A stretch of DNA of 64,000 nucleotides from positions 5,300 to 69,299 of the forward strand of contig JAEWRE010000067.1 of NCBI GenBank assembly GCA_023460235.1, read 5' to 3'. Shown piece by piece: positions 1 through 7,912 of the stretch (position 1 is its first letter; each line of letters starts with the position of its first letter). Source of the DNA: Bacillota bacterium (GTDB lineage Bacteria > Bacillota > Clostridia > TANB77 > CAG-465). A model generated the notes under the pieces. That model was not told the origin of the DNA. It saw only the letters and a program-made list of their open reading frames with translations, and did not search any database. A program made the translations under genes and the position numbers.

Positions 1-11
1 TGGGGGTAAAT

Positions 12-548
12 ATGAAAAAGTTTGATAAGTTTTTATTAATTGTATTTTCATTAATAATTATAATTGTTTCTGTTTCATTCGTTCTAGTTTCTACAGGTAT
101 GCTAGACCTTAATAGTATTTATAAGTTTTTTAATAGATTTATAATTGAAAATAAAATAGCTGTTTTAATTACAGGTACAATATTTGCTTTATTCGGATTA
201 ATAGGACTTTTCTCCAATTCAGAAGGAGAGGAGACTCAAAAAGGTGGACTAGCTATAAAACAAGATAATGGTACTACATATATTACACGTGAGACTTTTG
301 AAAGTATTGTTCATGGCGTAACAAGAGGATATGCTGAGCTTAGAAATGTAAGAGTAGATATGCAAGTTACAGAAACTGGAATTATAGTTAATATATATAC
401 TATGATTTTGCCAGATACTGTAGTTCCGACATTGATATCAAAATTACAAGAAAATGTTAAATCAAGTGTACTAAAGCAAACAACTGTTGAAATTAAAGAA
501 GTAAATGTTAAAATAAAAGGTGTATTTCAAGAACCACCAAAGAAATAG
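12..548 (+). CDS. amaP: AmaP-like alkaline-shock membrane anchor protein
   Basis: 178 residues with two hydrophobic membrane segments (about residues 7-30 and 48-66) followed by a soluble tail. This matches the AmaP family, which tethers the Asp23 envelope-stress protein to the membrane in Firmicutes. The start is supported by GGGGGT just upstream. The next gene is a DUF2273-type membrane protein and then nusB, the usual order of this locus; an asp23 gene would be expected left of the window. Family assignment rests on topology, length and neighbourhood, so it is good but not certain. Confidence 0.7.
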   Translation: MKKFDKFLLIVFSLIIIIVSVSFVLVSTGMLDLNSIYKFFNRFIIENKIAVLITGTIFALFGLIGLFSNSEGEETQKGGLAIKQDNGTTYITRETFESIVHGVTRGYAELRNVRVDMQVTETGIIVNIYTMILPDTVVPTLISKLQENVKSSVLKQTTVEIKEVNVKIKGVFQEPPKK

Positions 549-560
549 GATGTGATTTAA

Positions 561-830
561 ATGAAAGATTTTGTTGATTATTTAGTAAAAAATAAATATG
601 TTATAATTTGCGTATCGATCGTAGTAATATTATATGCAGTTGGTTTAGTTGAATTATTATCTAAATTAATTATATTTTTAGTTTTAATTATTGGTGCTGT
701 ATTTGTTGGTAAAAAATTACAAGATAATGAAGGAAATATAAAAAATATATTTGATTTAAAAAAATTTACTCAGTATAAAGATGTATATTATTATCAAGAA
801 AGAGATGAAAACAAGAATAATAAGGAATAG
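561..830 (+). CDS. DUF2273-like small integral membrane protein
   Basis: 89 residues. The N-terminal two-thirds hold two closely spaced hydrophobic stretches (about residues 13-31 and 33-51), and the tail is charged and lysine/glutamate-rich. Small proteins of this type (DUF2273) sit beside amaP/asp23 genes in Firmicutes and are thought to be part of the same envelope-stress membrane assembly. It lies 12 bases after amaP and 9 bases before nusB, so the three are probably co-transcribed. Exact function unknown. Confidence 0.6.
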   Translation: MKDFVDYLVKNKYVIICVSIVVILYAVGLVELLSKLIIFLVLIIGAVFVGKKLQDNEGNIKNIFDLKKFTQYKDVYYYQERDENKNNKE

Positions 831-839
831 GGGAACAAG

Positions 840-1250
840 ATGGGAAGAAAAAAAGCAAGAGATAATGCTTTTAAATGTGTTTATCAACTAGAATTTTCAA
901 AAGATAGAAAAGTTGATGAAATTTTAAATTTTTGCTATGAAGAAAATGAAAATGAAAACGATGAAATAGAATATATTTCAAAAGCTGTAAATGGAGTAAA
1001 AAATAATATTGAAGATATTGATAAAATAATACTTGAAAATCTAAAAAATTGGACGATTGATAGGATTGCAAAAATAGATTTAGCTATTATTAGATTAGCA
1101 ATATATGAAATAATATATGAAAAAGACATACCTGTTAAAGTTAGTGCAAATGAAGCTGTTGAACTTGCAAAAGAATATGGAAATAATGATTCTAAATCAT
1201 TTGTAAACGGAATTTTAGCAAAAGTTATTAAAGATAAGGAAGATAATTAA
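840..1250 (+). CDS. nusB: Transcription antitermination factor NusB
   Basis: 136 residues, the normal NusB length, with the all-helical pattern and the typical start of arginine/lysine residues followed by AFKCVYQLEF. The C-terminal half has the conserved IDRIAKIDLAIIRLAIYEI and VSANEAVELAKEYG stretches. NusB binds boxA RNA together with ribosomal protein S10 to keep RNA polymerase processive, mainly on rRNA operons. Its stop overlaps the xseA start as TAATG, which points to translational coupling. Confidence 0.93.
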   Translation: MGRKKARDNAFKCVYQLEFSKDRKVDEILNFCYEENENENDEIEYISKAVNGVKNNIEDIDKIILENLKNWTIDRIAKIDLAIIRLAIYEIIYEKDIPVKVSANEAVELAKEYGNNDSKSFVNGILAKVIKDKEDN

Positions 1251-2443
1251 TGGAACCAAAAGTTTATAGTGTATCACAGTTAAATAGATACATAAAAATG
1301 ATTTTTGATAAAGATACTTTTCTAAATAATGTAAATATTCGTGGTGAAATAACAAACTTCAAACCACATTATACTGGTCATTTATATTTTACTTTAAAAG
1401 ATGAAAGCGCAACTATTAAATGTGTTATGTTTAAAGGTAGTGCTGATACTTTAAGGTTTAAACCAACTGATGGTATGAAAGTGGTAATAACTGGACAAGT
1501 TAATGTTTTTGAAAGAGATGGTGTTTATCAGATCTATTGTAAAAATATGATACCTGAGGGCCTTGGCGAGTTATACATGGCATATGAACAATTAAAAGAA
1601 AAGCTTTCTAAAGAAGGATTATTTAATCCAGAATTTAAGAAGAAAATTCCTTTTTTACCCAATAGAGTAGGTGTAATAACTTCAAAAACAGGTGCTGTTG
1701 TAAGAGATATAATAAATGTTACTACAAGAAGATATGATAAAGTAAATTTGATTATATATCCAGCATCAGTACAAGGTGTTAATGCTTCAAGTTCTGTAAT
1801 GCAAGGTGTGAAAACTTTTAATGAATTAAATAATGTAGATGTAATAATAATTGCACGTGGTGGTGGTTCATTTGAAGATTTATTTGGATTTAATGATGAG
1901 GCACTTGCAAGAGAAATTTTTGCTTCAAAGATTCCAGTAATTTCTGCTGTTGGTCACGAAACTGATTTTACAATTTGTGATTTTGTATCAGATCTTAGGG
2001 CTCCAACTCCATCAGCTGCAGCTGAGCTTGTATATCCTCAATATAGTGATATAATTAGAAAAATAAATCTAGATAAATCTAGAATAATAAATGCAGAACA
2101 AAATTATATTGAAAGAAGAAAAGAATATATAAGAAGAATAAAAGCATCAAAACTTGAAAAAGTTCCTATGGATATTATTAATAGGTATAGAATTACAGTT
2201 GATAATATAATAAGAAATAGTGAAAATAAGATAAGACTTAATATTGAAAGATATAGATCAATTTCAATAAAGACTATTTCTAAAATAGATGCACTTAGTC
2301 CTCTTAAAACACTTACTAGGGGTTACAGTGTTGCAGAAGATTCAAATACAGGTAAGATCATTAAAAGTATAAAAGATGTAAATAAAGATGATAAATTAAA
2401 TTTGACACTAACTGATGGAAAGATTAATGTTGTTGTTGAATAG
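1250..2443 (+). CDS. xseA: Exodeoxyribonuclease VII large subunit
   Basis: 397 residues. An N-terminal OB-fold domain (about 1-100) is followed by the catalytic domain with the conserved ARGGGSFEDLFGFNDE stretch and the GHETDFTICD and DLRAPTPSAAAEL motifs. The end is helical, with the conserved LTRGYSV segment near the C-terminus. With XseB it forms the nuclease that degrades single-stranded DNA from both ends to oligonucleotides. The ATG overlaps the nusB stop by one base, and xseB follows after 11 bases. Confidence 0.95.
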   Translation: MEPKVYSVSQLNRYIKMIFDKDTFLNNVNIRGEITNFKPHYTGHLYFTLKDESATIKCVMFKGSADTLRFKPTDGMKVVITGQVNVFERDGVYQIYCKNMIPEGLGELYMAYEQLKEKLSKEGLFNPEFKKKIPFLPNRVGVITSKTGAVVRDIINVTTRRYDKVNLIIYPASVQGVNASSSVMQGVKTFNELNNVDVIIIARGGGSFEDLFGFNDEALAREIFASKIPVISAVGHETDFTICDFVSDLRAPTPSAAAELVYPQYSDIIRKINLDKSRIINAEQNYIERRKEYIRRIKASKLEKVPMDIINRYRITVDNIIRNSENKIRLNIERYRSISIKTISKIDALSPLKTLTRGYSVAEDSNTGKIIKSIKDVNKDDKLNLTLTDGKINVVVE

Positions 2444-2454
2444 TAGGGGGAAAT

Positions 2455-2685
2455 ATGTCAGATAAAACATTTGAAGAAAGCCTAAAAGAACTAGAATTGA
2501 TAGCTGTAGAACTTGAAAATGGAAATTTGAATTTAGATGAATCTATAGAAAAATTTGAAAAGGGTATGAAATTATCAAAAATTTGTACTGAGAAATTAGA
2601 TAAGGCTGAGAAAAAAATTAATATATTATTAAAAAATGAAAATGGTGAATTAGTTGAAGAAAGTTTTGTAGAAACTAACGAATAA
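2455..2685 (+). CDS. xseB: Exodeoxyribonuclease VII small subunit
   Basis: 76 residues, typical for XseB, with the family pattern TFEESLKELELIAVELENGNLNLDESIEKFEKGM. The protein is a short helical hairpin that coats and stabilises XseA. It starts from ATG after AGGGGGAAAT and directly follows xseA, completing the two-subunit enzyme. It is the last clear member of the amaP-nusB-xseAB run before the hairpin at 2691-2735. Confidence 0.93.
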   Translation: MSDKTFEESLKELELIAVELENGNLNLDESIEKFEKGMKLSKICTEKLDKAEKKINILLKNENGELVEESFVETNE

Positions 2686-2690
2686 TATTA

Positions 2691-2735
2691 ACCTAAGTAT
2701 ATATGACATTGTAAAGTCAAATAATATACTTAGGT
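2691..2735 (+). promoter_or_regulatory. Perfect 12-bp inverted repeat with T-run, before a small ORF
   Basis: ACCTAAGTATAT (2691-2702) is the exact reverse complement of ATATACTTAGGT (2724-2735), separated by 21 bases and followed by GATTTTTT. It has the form of an intrinsic terminator for xseB. The right arm also contains the AGGTGA that would serve as ribosome binding site for the ORF at 2744, so the fold would hide that site. Confidence 0.6.
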
Positions 2736-2743
2736 GATTTTTT

Positions 2744-2944
2744 ATGAATAAAAAAAATAAAAATATGAAGTATAAAGAAAATGACAAAGTATCTTTAGAG
2801 CCAGATCTTGAACTTGAAAGAAAAATGGCAACTAGACAAGGAGATAGCGGCTATGATTTTGTTGTAAGAACATATCACTGGACATCACCTGATGAACAGA
2901 AGATTAAAACACAAGAAATTGAAGAAAAGACTAAAGATAAGTAA
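2744..2944 (+). CDS. Small charged hypothetical protein (66 aa)
   Basis: 66 residues, highly charged with lysine-rich ends, and a central stretch with RQGDSGYDFVVRTYHWTSPDE. No membrane segment, signal peptide or family I recognise. The ATG lies 8 bases after AGGTGA, which is part of a hairpin. The gene is enclosed by the hairpin at 2691-2735 and the terminator at 2952-2986, so it could be made as its own short mRNA or by read-through. The reading frame looks coding, but function is unknown. Confidence 0.5.
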   Translation: MNKKNKNMKYKENDKVSLEPDLELERKMATRQGDSGYDFVVRTYHWTSPDEQKIKTQEIEEKTKDK

Positions 2945-2951
2945 AAATAAA

Positions 2952-2986
2952 AAAAGATGTCTAAATTAATCATTTAGGCATCTTTT
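2952..2986. terminator. Bidirectional intrinsic terminator
   Basis: AAAGATGTCTAAAT and ATTTAGGCATCTTT form a hairpin with one mismatch, flanked by A-run and T-run. It sits between the convergent genes ending at 2944 and 3011. Confidence 0.75.
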
Positions 2987-3010
2987 CTTTAAACATAGAT
3001 AATCTACATA

Positions 3011-3517
3011 TTATAATATTAAATCTTTCATTCTTATTTTGTACAATTCTACAGTTTCAATATAATCTGTAATAATTCCTTCTTCTTTTGCAAAATTATT
3101 GAACCCTATTGTATCACCTTTTAGTCTTGGAAATAATTGAAAATGCAAGTGATTTCTTTTACCATCACATATTGTACATAAATATACTTTTTCAGCACCA
3201 AGAATTTCTTTGTGAAGCTTTATAATTTCATTTGCTATTTTTAGTATGTGTGTACCAAGTTCAATTGGCATTTCAGATATATCCTCATAATGTTCTTTGG
3301 ATACTATTATTGTATGGCCAGTGGCTTTAGGATATTTTTCAAATTGGCATCTAACTTTTGAATCTTCATAAAAAATTAATCCTTCATCAGGAAAAATATC
3401 ACCAGTAATAAAATTACGGCAAGAAAAGCATATCCCTTCATTTTGCAATTTTTTTATCATAGCTGCTCTTTGATTTAAACCTTCTTTATCTTCTTTTGAT
3501 AATTGTTTAACGTACAT
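3011..3517 (-). CDS. HIT-superfamily protein with HxHxQ (GalT/Apa-like) motif
   Basis: 168 residues from the ATG at 3517, which has AAAGGAG just upstream; an earlier in-frame ATG at 3559 lacks a good site. The active-site stretch reads NHLHFQLFPR. Classical HIT hydrolases have three histidines (HxHxHxx), whereas here the third is glutamine, as in the GalT/nucleotidylyltransferase branch. Two cysteines near residue 30 (CFSC) and two before the motif (CTIC) could bind metal. It probably hydrolyses or transfers a nucleoside monophosphate; the substrate is not evident. It is transcribed alone from its own promoter. Confidence 0.75.
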   Translation of the reverse strand: MYVKQLSKEDKEGLNQRAAMIKKLQNEGICFSCRNFITGDIFPDEGLIFYEDSKVRCQFEKYPKATGHTIIVSKEHYEDISEMPIELGTHILKIANEIIKLHKEILGAEKVYLCTICDGKRNHLHFQLFPRLKGDTIGFNNFAKEEGIITDYIETVELYKIRMKDLIL

Positions 3518-3549
3518 TTTTTCTCCTTTATAAGTTAATATATGAAAAT

Positions 3550-3567
3550 ATGTATACATGTATACAT
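3550..3567. promoter_or_regulatory. 18-bp perfect palindrome, probable operator
   Basis: ATGTATACATGTATACAT is its own reverse complement. It begins about 8 bases downstream of the -10 box of the minus-strand promoter, so it covers the expected transcription start of the HIT gene. This is typical placement for a repressor site. The regulator is unknown. Confidence 0.5.
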
Positions 3568-3574
3568 GTATTTA

Positions 3575-3603
3575 ATTATATCATAGTATAAACATACTTT
3601 CAA
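3575..3603 (-). promoter_or_regulatory. Sigma-A-type promoter of the HIT gene
   Basis: Read on the minus strand: TTGAAA (3603-3598), a 17-base spacer, and TATAAT (3580-3575). Confidence 0.7.
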
Positions 3604-3630
3604 TATTAGATGTTTTAATGTTAATAAAAA

Positions 3631-3660
3631 AGAACTAGTAATTTTAAAAATACTAGTTCT
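3631..3660 (-). terminator. Intrinsic terminator of the 3680-4417 gene
   Basis: AGAACTAGTA and TACTAGTTCT form a perfect 10-bp stem. On the minus strand the hairpin is followed by a run of six T. Confidence 0.75.
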
Positions 3661-3679
3661 ATGAAGTTAAATAATAGCA

Positions 3680-4417
3680 TTAAAATGAAATATTATCTTC
3701 AACAATGGAAATTACTAATGTAGAAAAGATTAAGTAAATTGGTAAAATTAAAAAACTTAAAATTCCAAATAAATTAAAAGTAAAAAATATTATTGATCCC
3801 CATACTAAAATATGAGATACTGGTACATAATACACAAATAATTTAATGAATTTATATTTGCTGCATATATTCATTATCTTATCATATCTTTTGGTAATGT
3901 ATAGTGGATAGTAAAGCTTCATTGAAAAGTAATTAATAATAAATATCCCATTAACAAAAAGAAATAAAAATATAAAATTTAAGTCCTTCAGCAAAATAAG
4001 CAATATAATTGAACCTATAAATGTTAGAAGTATAGCTGCGTATAACTTAATTTCGTCGATATTATAACTGCGTTCATAATTATTCTTTTTTATATCTCTT
4101 GAAATTAATATTGCTGATGCTATAAAATAAATTATTATAATTAAAATATCAGCTATCAACAAATATAATAAATTTGTGTTAAATATGCTTTTGGATATTA
4201 GAGAAAATAAAATAAGAGCATTGAAAAAAATAACTGAAAAACCACAGTCCTCAAAATCAAAAACTGAAAAACTTTCAAATAAATCAGATATCCACCATTT
4301 AAAACTAAACTTATCTGGTCTATAATCATTGTTATTAACTAGTTTTTCAAGTAAGTCATCTACATTATTACTGTCCTTTTTTTCTTGATAATTATTAAAT
4401 GATTTTTCACCGCTCAT
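3680..4417 (-). CDS. Polytopic membrane protein, unknown function
   Basis: 245 residues from the ATG at 4417, chosen because AAGGAGG lies 6-7 bases upstream. A hydrophilic N-terminal part of about 60 residues is followed by about six hydrophobic segments: around FSVIFFNALILFSLI, LLIADILIIIIYFI, AILLTFIGSIILLILL, FLFLFVNGIFIINYF, and two more near the C-terminus. I recognise no family motif. It is a single gene with its own terminator, so context does not help. Integral membrane location is a safe inference; the role is unknown. Confidence 0.6.
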   Translation of the reverse strand: MSGEKSFNNYQEKKDSNNVDDLLEKLVNNNDYRPDKFSFKWWISDLFESFSVFDFEDCGFSVIFFNALILFSLISKSIFNTNLLYLLIADILIIIIYFIASAILISRDIKKNNYERSYNIDEIKLYAAILLTFIGSIILLILLKDLNFIFLFLFVNGIFIINYFSMKLYYPLYITKRYDKIMNICSKYKFIKLFVYYVPVSHILVWGSIIFFTFNLFGILSFLILPIYLIFSTLVISIVEDNISF

Positions 4418-4634
4418 ATAATACCTCCTTGTCAAATATAAAATTATTTATATAGATACGAGTTAATTATAATATGAAGTATATGCCAAATTTTATATAA
4501 AGTCAATAGAAAAATAAAATCAGTGTATTTAATATTAATTTTAAAATATTTATTCTAAAATTTATATTAAAAGTGATATTATTACTAAATAATAATAGAT
4601 ATAAGCTTTTTTTCAAAAAGAACAAGCTTTTTTG

Positions 4635-4663
4635 TTGACATTAGTAAAAATCTATGGTAAAAT
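4635..4663 (+). promoter_or_regulatory. Strong promoter of the rpmG-secE-nusG-rpl operon
   Basis: Consensus TTGACA (4635-4640), 17-base spacer, TAAAAT (4658-4663), about 40 bases before rpmG. The 4418-4634 stretch upstream holds no gene that I can see. Confidence 0.75.
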
Positions 4664-4703
4664 AATTTAGCATACATGATTGATAACGTGGAGGTGTTTT
4701 TTT

Positions 4704-4853
4704 ATGAGAGAAAATTTAACAATGGCATGCACAGAATGCAAACAAAGAAATTATGAAACTGAAAAAAATAAGAGAAATAATCCTGACAGAATTGAAAATA
4801 GAAAGTTCTGTAAATTTTGTGGAAAACATACTATTCACAAGGAAACAAAATAA
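4704..4853 (+). CDS. rpmG: 50S ribosomal protein L33
   Basis: 49 residues, too short for many gene callers. It starts MRENLTMACTECKQRNYET and ends with KFCKFCGKHTIHKETK, the L33 pattern. Two CxxC pairs (CTEC and CKFC) mark the zinc-binding form. GGAGGTG precedes the ATG. The position directly before secE and nusG is the classic place of rpmG. Confidence 0.93.
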   Translation: MRENLTMACTECKQRNYETEKNKRNNPDRIENRKFCKFCGKHTIHKETK

Positions 4854-4871
4854 AAAAGGAGTGGCTTATAA

Positions 4872-5069
4872 ATGGCTAAGGGATTTTTTAAAGGTGTCAG
4901 ATCAGAACTAAAGAAAGTAGTATGGCCTACAAAGAATCAGTTAATTAATAATACAATGCTTGTCCTTTTATTAGTAGTTGCATTTAGTGTGATTATTTTA
5001 GGATTTGATCTTTTTGTAAAATTTTTTGATGAAAAATTATGGAATTTTATTGGTTCTAAAATAGGATAA
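4872..5069 (+). CDS. secE: Preprotein translocase subunit SecE
   Basis: 65 residues, the short single-span form usual in Gram-positive bacteria. The amphipathic GVRSELKKVVWPTKNQL helix carries the signature of SecE and is followed by one membrane span of about 22 residues. SecE clamps the SecY channel halves. The start follows AAAAGGAGTG. It lies between rpmG and nusG. Confidence 0.95.
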   Translation: MAKGFFKGVRSELKKVVWPTKNQLINNTMLVLLLVVAFSVIILGFDLFVKFFDEKLWNFIGSKIG

Positions 5070-5094
5070 TGCTAACATAAAGGAGTTGAGAATT

Positions 5095-5643
5095 GTGGAA
5101 AATGAAAATACTGGAGTAGATGAGAACATCACAAAGGAACCACATTGGTATGTTGTATATACTTATTCTGGTTATGAGAATAAGGTAAAGGCAACTCTAG
5201 AAAAGATAGTTGAAAATAGAGGACTAAAGGATAAAATTTCTGAAGTCATTATTCCGATGGAAGAAGAAATTGAAATTAAAGATGGTAAACAAAAATCATC
5301 AATTAAGAAAGTTTTTCCAGGTTATGTTTTGGTTAAAATGATAATGGAAGATGAGACTTGGTACGTTGTAAAAAGTATCAAGGGTGTATTTAATTTTGTA
5401 GGAGTTGGTGAGAAACCATTACCACTTACAGAAAAAGAAATGCAATCTCTTGGAATTGATGAGATTATAAGTCTTGATTTTGAAGTTGGGGACAGTGTTA
5501 GAATAATTACTGAACCTTTCTATAATTATCCTGCAGTTGTTGAGGAAATATTTAAAGATAAAAGAAGAATTAAAGTTAAAGTTTCAATGTTTGGAAGAGA
5601 AACTACAGTTGATCTTGAGTTTAATCAAGTTCAAAGAATATAA
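5095..5643 (+). CDS. nusG: Transcription termination/antitermination factor NusG
   Basis: About 182 residues. The N-terminal NGN domain begins HWYVVYTYSGYENKVKATLE and includes FPGYVLVKM. A C-terminal KOW domain follows, with GDSVRIITEPF and a terminal FNQVQRI. NusG binds RNA polymerase and couples it to Rho or the ribosome. I prefer the GTG at 5095, 9 bases after AGGAG; an in-frame TTG at 5086 touches that site and is unlikely. Confidence 0.95.
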   Translation: MENENTGVDENITKEPHWYVVYTYSGYENKVKATLEKIVENRGLKDKISEVIIPMEEEIEIKDGKQKSSIKKVFPGYVLVKMIMEDETWYVVKSIKGVFNFVGVGEKPLPLTEKEMQSLGIDEIISLDFEVGDSVRIITEPFYNYPAVVEEIFKDKRRIKVKVSMFGRETTVDLEFNQVQRI

Positions 5644-5693
5644 TTTTAGAATACTATATATCTTAATAATCCTATTTTAAGGAGGTGAAAATG

Positions 5694-6122
5694 ATGGCAG
5701 AGAAAAAGGTAACTCATGTTGTAAAATTACAAATTCAAGCTGGTAAAGCTAATCCAGCACCACCAGTAGGACCAGCTCTTGGACCAACTGGAATAAATAT
5801 TATGCAATTTTGTAAAGACTTCAATGAAAAAACTGCAAAAGATGCAGGAATGGTATTCCCAGTTATACTTACAGTATATTCTGATAAAACATTTGAATAT
5901 GTTTTAAAAACACCACCAGCAGCTATATTATTAAAACAAGCAGCTAAAATTGAGAGAGCTTCTAGCAAACCACACAAAGAAAAAGTTGGTAAAGTAACAG
6001 TTGCTCAAGTTGAAGAAATCGCAAAAGCAAAAATGCAAGACCTTAATGCATCATCTTTAGAGTCTGCAGTATCTATAATCAAAGGTACAGCTAGATCAAT
6101 GGGGATTGAAGTAATAGGCTAA
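5694..6122 (+). CDS. rplK: 50S ribosomal protein L11
   Basis: 142 residues from the ATG at 5694, which gives the usual MAEKKVTHVVKLQIQAGKA start, 8 bases after GGAGG. ATG 5691 and GTG 5685 are in frame but too close to the site. Conserved PPVGPALGPTGINIMQFCKDFN in the N-terminal domain and GTARSMGIEV at the end identify L11, part of the GTPase-associated stalk base. Cotranscribed with rplA. Confidence 0.96.
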   Translation: MAEKKVTHVVKLQIQAGKANPAPPVGPALGPTGINIMQFCKDFNEKTAKDAGMVFPVILTVYSDKTFEYVLKTPPAAILLKQAAKIERASSKPHKEKVGKVTVAQVEEIAKAKMQDLNASSLESAVSIIKGTARSMGIEVIG

Positions 6123-6173
6123 TAATGGGAGAATTATTTATTAATTCGCTAAAACCAAAGGAGGGAAGAAGAA

Positions 6174-6854
6174 ATGAGTAAGAGAATGCAAGAAGCTGCT
6201 AAATTAGTAGAAAAAGGTAAACTTTATGATGCTAAGGAAGCAATTGAAATAGCTCTAAGTGCTGCAAAAGCTAAGTTTGATGAAACTTTAGAAATGCACA
6301 TTAAACTTGGAGTTGATTCTAAACAAGCTGATCAACAAGTAAGAGGAGTTATGGTATTACCTAATGGTACTGGTAAAACTAAAAAAGTTTTAGTTTTAGC
6401 AAAGGGTGAAAAAGCTGATCAAGCAAAAGCAGCAGGTGCTGATTTTGTTGGTGATGATGACATGATACAAAAAATCCAATCAGAAAACTGGTTTGAATAT
6501 GATGTAATTGTTGCAACACCAGATATGATGGCTTCACTAGGAAGAATTGCTAAGGTACTTGGACCAAAAGGTCTTATGCCAAACCCTAAATCTGGAACAG
6601 TTACAATGGATGTTGCTAAAGCTGTATCAGAAATTAAAGCTGGTAAAATTGAATATAGATTAGACAAAAATAACATTATCCATTGTCCAATTGGTAAAGT
6701 ATCATTTGGTTATGATAAGTTAAGAGAAAACTATGACGCTTTACTTGAAACAATAGTAAAAGCAAAACCAGCTGCAGCTAAAGGAACATACTTAAGATCA
6801 ATTGCTGTGTCAACAACAATGGGTCCTGGAATAAAAATAAGCCCAAGACAGTAG
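6174..6854 (+). CDS. rplA: 50S ribosomal protein L1
   Basis: 226 residues, normal length, with GTGKTKKVLVLAKGEKADQA, GRIAKVLGPKGLMPNPKSGT and a final TTMGPGIKI motif, all L1 hallmarks. L1 forms the mobile stalk that helps release tRNA from the E site. Start ATG after GGAGGG. The L10 leader follows directly. Confidence 0.96.
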   Translation: MSKRMQEAAKLVEKGKLYDAKEAIEIALSAAKAKFDETLEMHIKLGVDSKQADQQVRGVMVLPNGTGKTKKVLVLAKGEKADQAKAAGADFVGDDDMIQKIQSENWFEYDVIVATPDMMASLGRIAKVLGPKGLMPNPKSGTVTMDVAKAVSEIKAGKIEYRLDKNNIIHCPIGKVSFGYDKLRENYDALLETIVKAKPAAAKGTYLRSIAVSTTMGPGIKISPRQ

Positions 6855-6975
6855 GTGGAGTAATTCCATAATTCCTACCGAGGTAAAAAATTTAAATGAG
6901 AACGGTATAAATTATACAAGTTTTTGTTTGATATTTACTTTGGTAGATGTCAGGCAAAAACTTTTTATATTTTAA
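6855..6975 (+). ncRNA. Ribosomal protein L10 leader (autoregulatory mRNA element)
   Basis: The 137-base gap between rplA and rplJ contains CCTACCGAGGT near 6874-6884, like the L10 leader of Bacillus, and GGTAG at 6942-6946 that can pair with CTACC at 6875-6879. L10(L12)4 binds such leaders to repress rplJL. A second possible stem pairs AGTTTTTGTTTGA (about 6919-6931) with TCAGGCAAAAACT (about 6950-6962) and is followed by TTTTTATATTTT, so attenuation is possible. Confidence 0.65.
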
Positions 6976-6991
6976 GGAGGTGTCGTAAAAA

Positions 6992-7492
6992 GTGCCAAGT
7001 GCAAAAGTATTAAAGCAAAAAAAAGATCAAGTAAGTGAATTATCTGAAAAATTTAAAAAAGCTAAAATGGTAGTATTCACTGAATATAGAGGTATATCTG
7101 TTGAAGATGATACTAAATTACGTTCAACTGTAAGAGGAGCTGGGGACGAATACATGGTAGTTAAAAATTCTACAATTTCTTATGCTGTTAAAGAAGCAGG
7201 AATTGAAGGAGTTGAAACTTTCGAAGGTCCTACAGCAGTAGTTATAGGTTATGAAGATTATGTTTCACCTGCAAAATCAGTAAATGATTATGCTAAGGGA
7301 CATGATTTCTATAAAATTAAAGCTGGTATAATGGATGGAAAAGCAATTTCTGACGTTGAAGTTAAGAAACTTGCAAATCTACCATCAAGAGATACATTAT
7401 ATGCTATGGTTGCATCTGCATTACTTGGAAATATCCGTAATCTTGCAGTAGTTCTAGACCAAGCAAGACAAAAACAAGAAGAAAACGCTTAA
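6992..7492 (+). CDS. rplJ: 50S ribosomal protein L10
   Basis: 166 residues from a GTG start 11 bases after AAGGAGG. The opening PSAKVLKQKKDQVSELSEKF and the MVVFTEYRGISVEDDTKLR stretch are typical of L10, as is the C-terminal helix that binds L7/L12 dimers. It forms the base of the ribosomal stalk. rplL follows, with its ribosome binding site close to the rplJ stop. Confidence 0.95.
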   Translation: MPSAKVLKQKKDQVSELSEKFKKAKMVVFTEYRGISVEDDTKLRSTVRGAGDEYMVVKNSTISYAVKEAGIEGVETFEGPTAVVIGYEDYVSPAKSVNDYAKGHDFYKIKAGIMDGKAISDVEVKKLANLPSRDTLYAMVASALLGNIRNLAVVLDQARQKQEENA

Positions 7493-7525
7493 GTTTTGAA
7501 ATAATTGAAAATGGAGGATTTAAAA

Positions 7526-7894
7526 ATGGAAAAAATAGAAAAATTAATCGAAGAAATTGAAAAATTAACAGTAATCGAATTAGCTGATTTAGTAAAAGCT
7601 ATCGAAGAAAAATTTGGAGTAAGCGCTGCTGCTGCAGTTGTTGCTGCTGGTCCAGCTGCTGGTGCTGCCGCAGTTGAAGAAAAAACTGAATTCAACGTTG
7701 TATTAAAAGACGCTGGAGCTACTAAAATAGCTGTAATAAAAGTTGTTAGAGAAGCTACTGGTTTAGGTCTTAAAGAAGCTAAAGATTTAGTTGATACTGC
7801 ACCTCAAACAGTTAAAGAAAATATGCCTAAAGAAGATGCAGAAAAGCTTGTTGAAGCTTTAAAAACTGCTGGTGCTATGGCTGAATTAGTTTAA
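7526..7894 (+). CDS. rplL: 50S ribosomal protein L7/L12
   Basis: 122 residues from the ATG at 7526, 8 bases after GGAGG; an upstream in-frame ATG at 7505 would add seven non-family residues. Order: N-terminal dimerisation helix (KLIEEIEKLTVIELADLVKA), alanine/glycine hinge (about 38-53), and the factor-binding domain with AVIKVVREATGLGLKEAKDLVD. It recruits translation GTPases. A strong terminator follows; rpoB, the usual next gene, is absent. Confidence 0.96.
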   Translation: MEKIEKLIEEIEKLTVIELADLVKAIEEKFGVSAAAAVVAAGPAAGAAAVEEKTEFNVVLKDAGATKIAVIKVVREATGLGLKEAKDLVDTAPQTVKENMPKEDAEKLVEALKTAGAMAELV

Positions 7895-7912
7895 TTTTAA
7901 ACTAACATAAAA

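Noticed and set aside
4600..4636. Terminator from AAGCTT repeats before rpmG
   Set aside because: AAGCTT is itself palindromic and the stem is short and T/A-rich; support is too weak to list.
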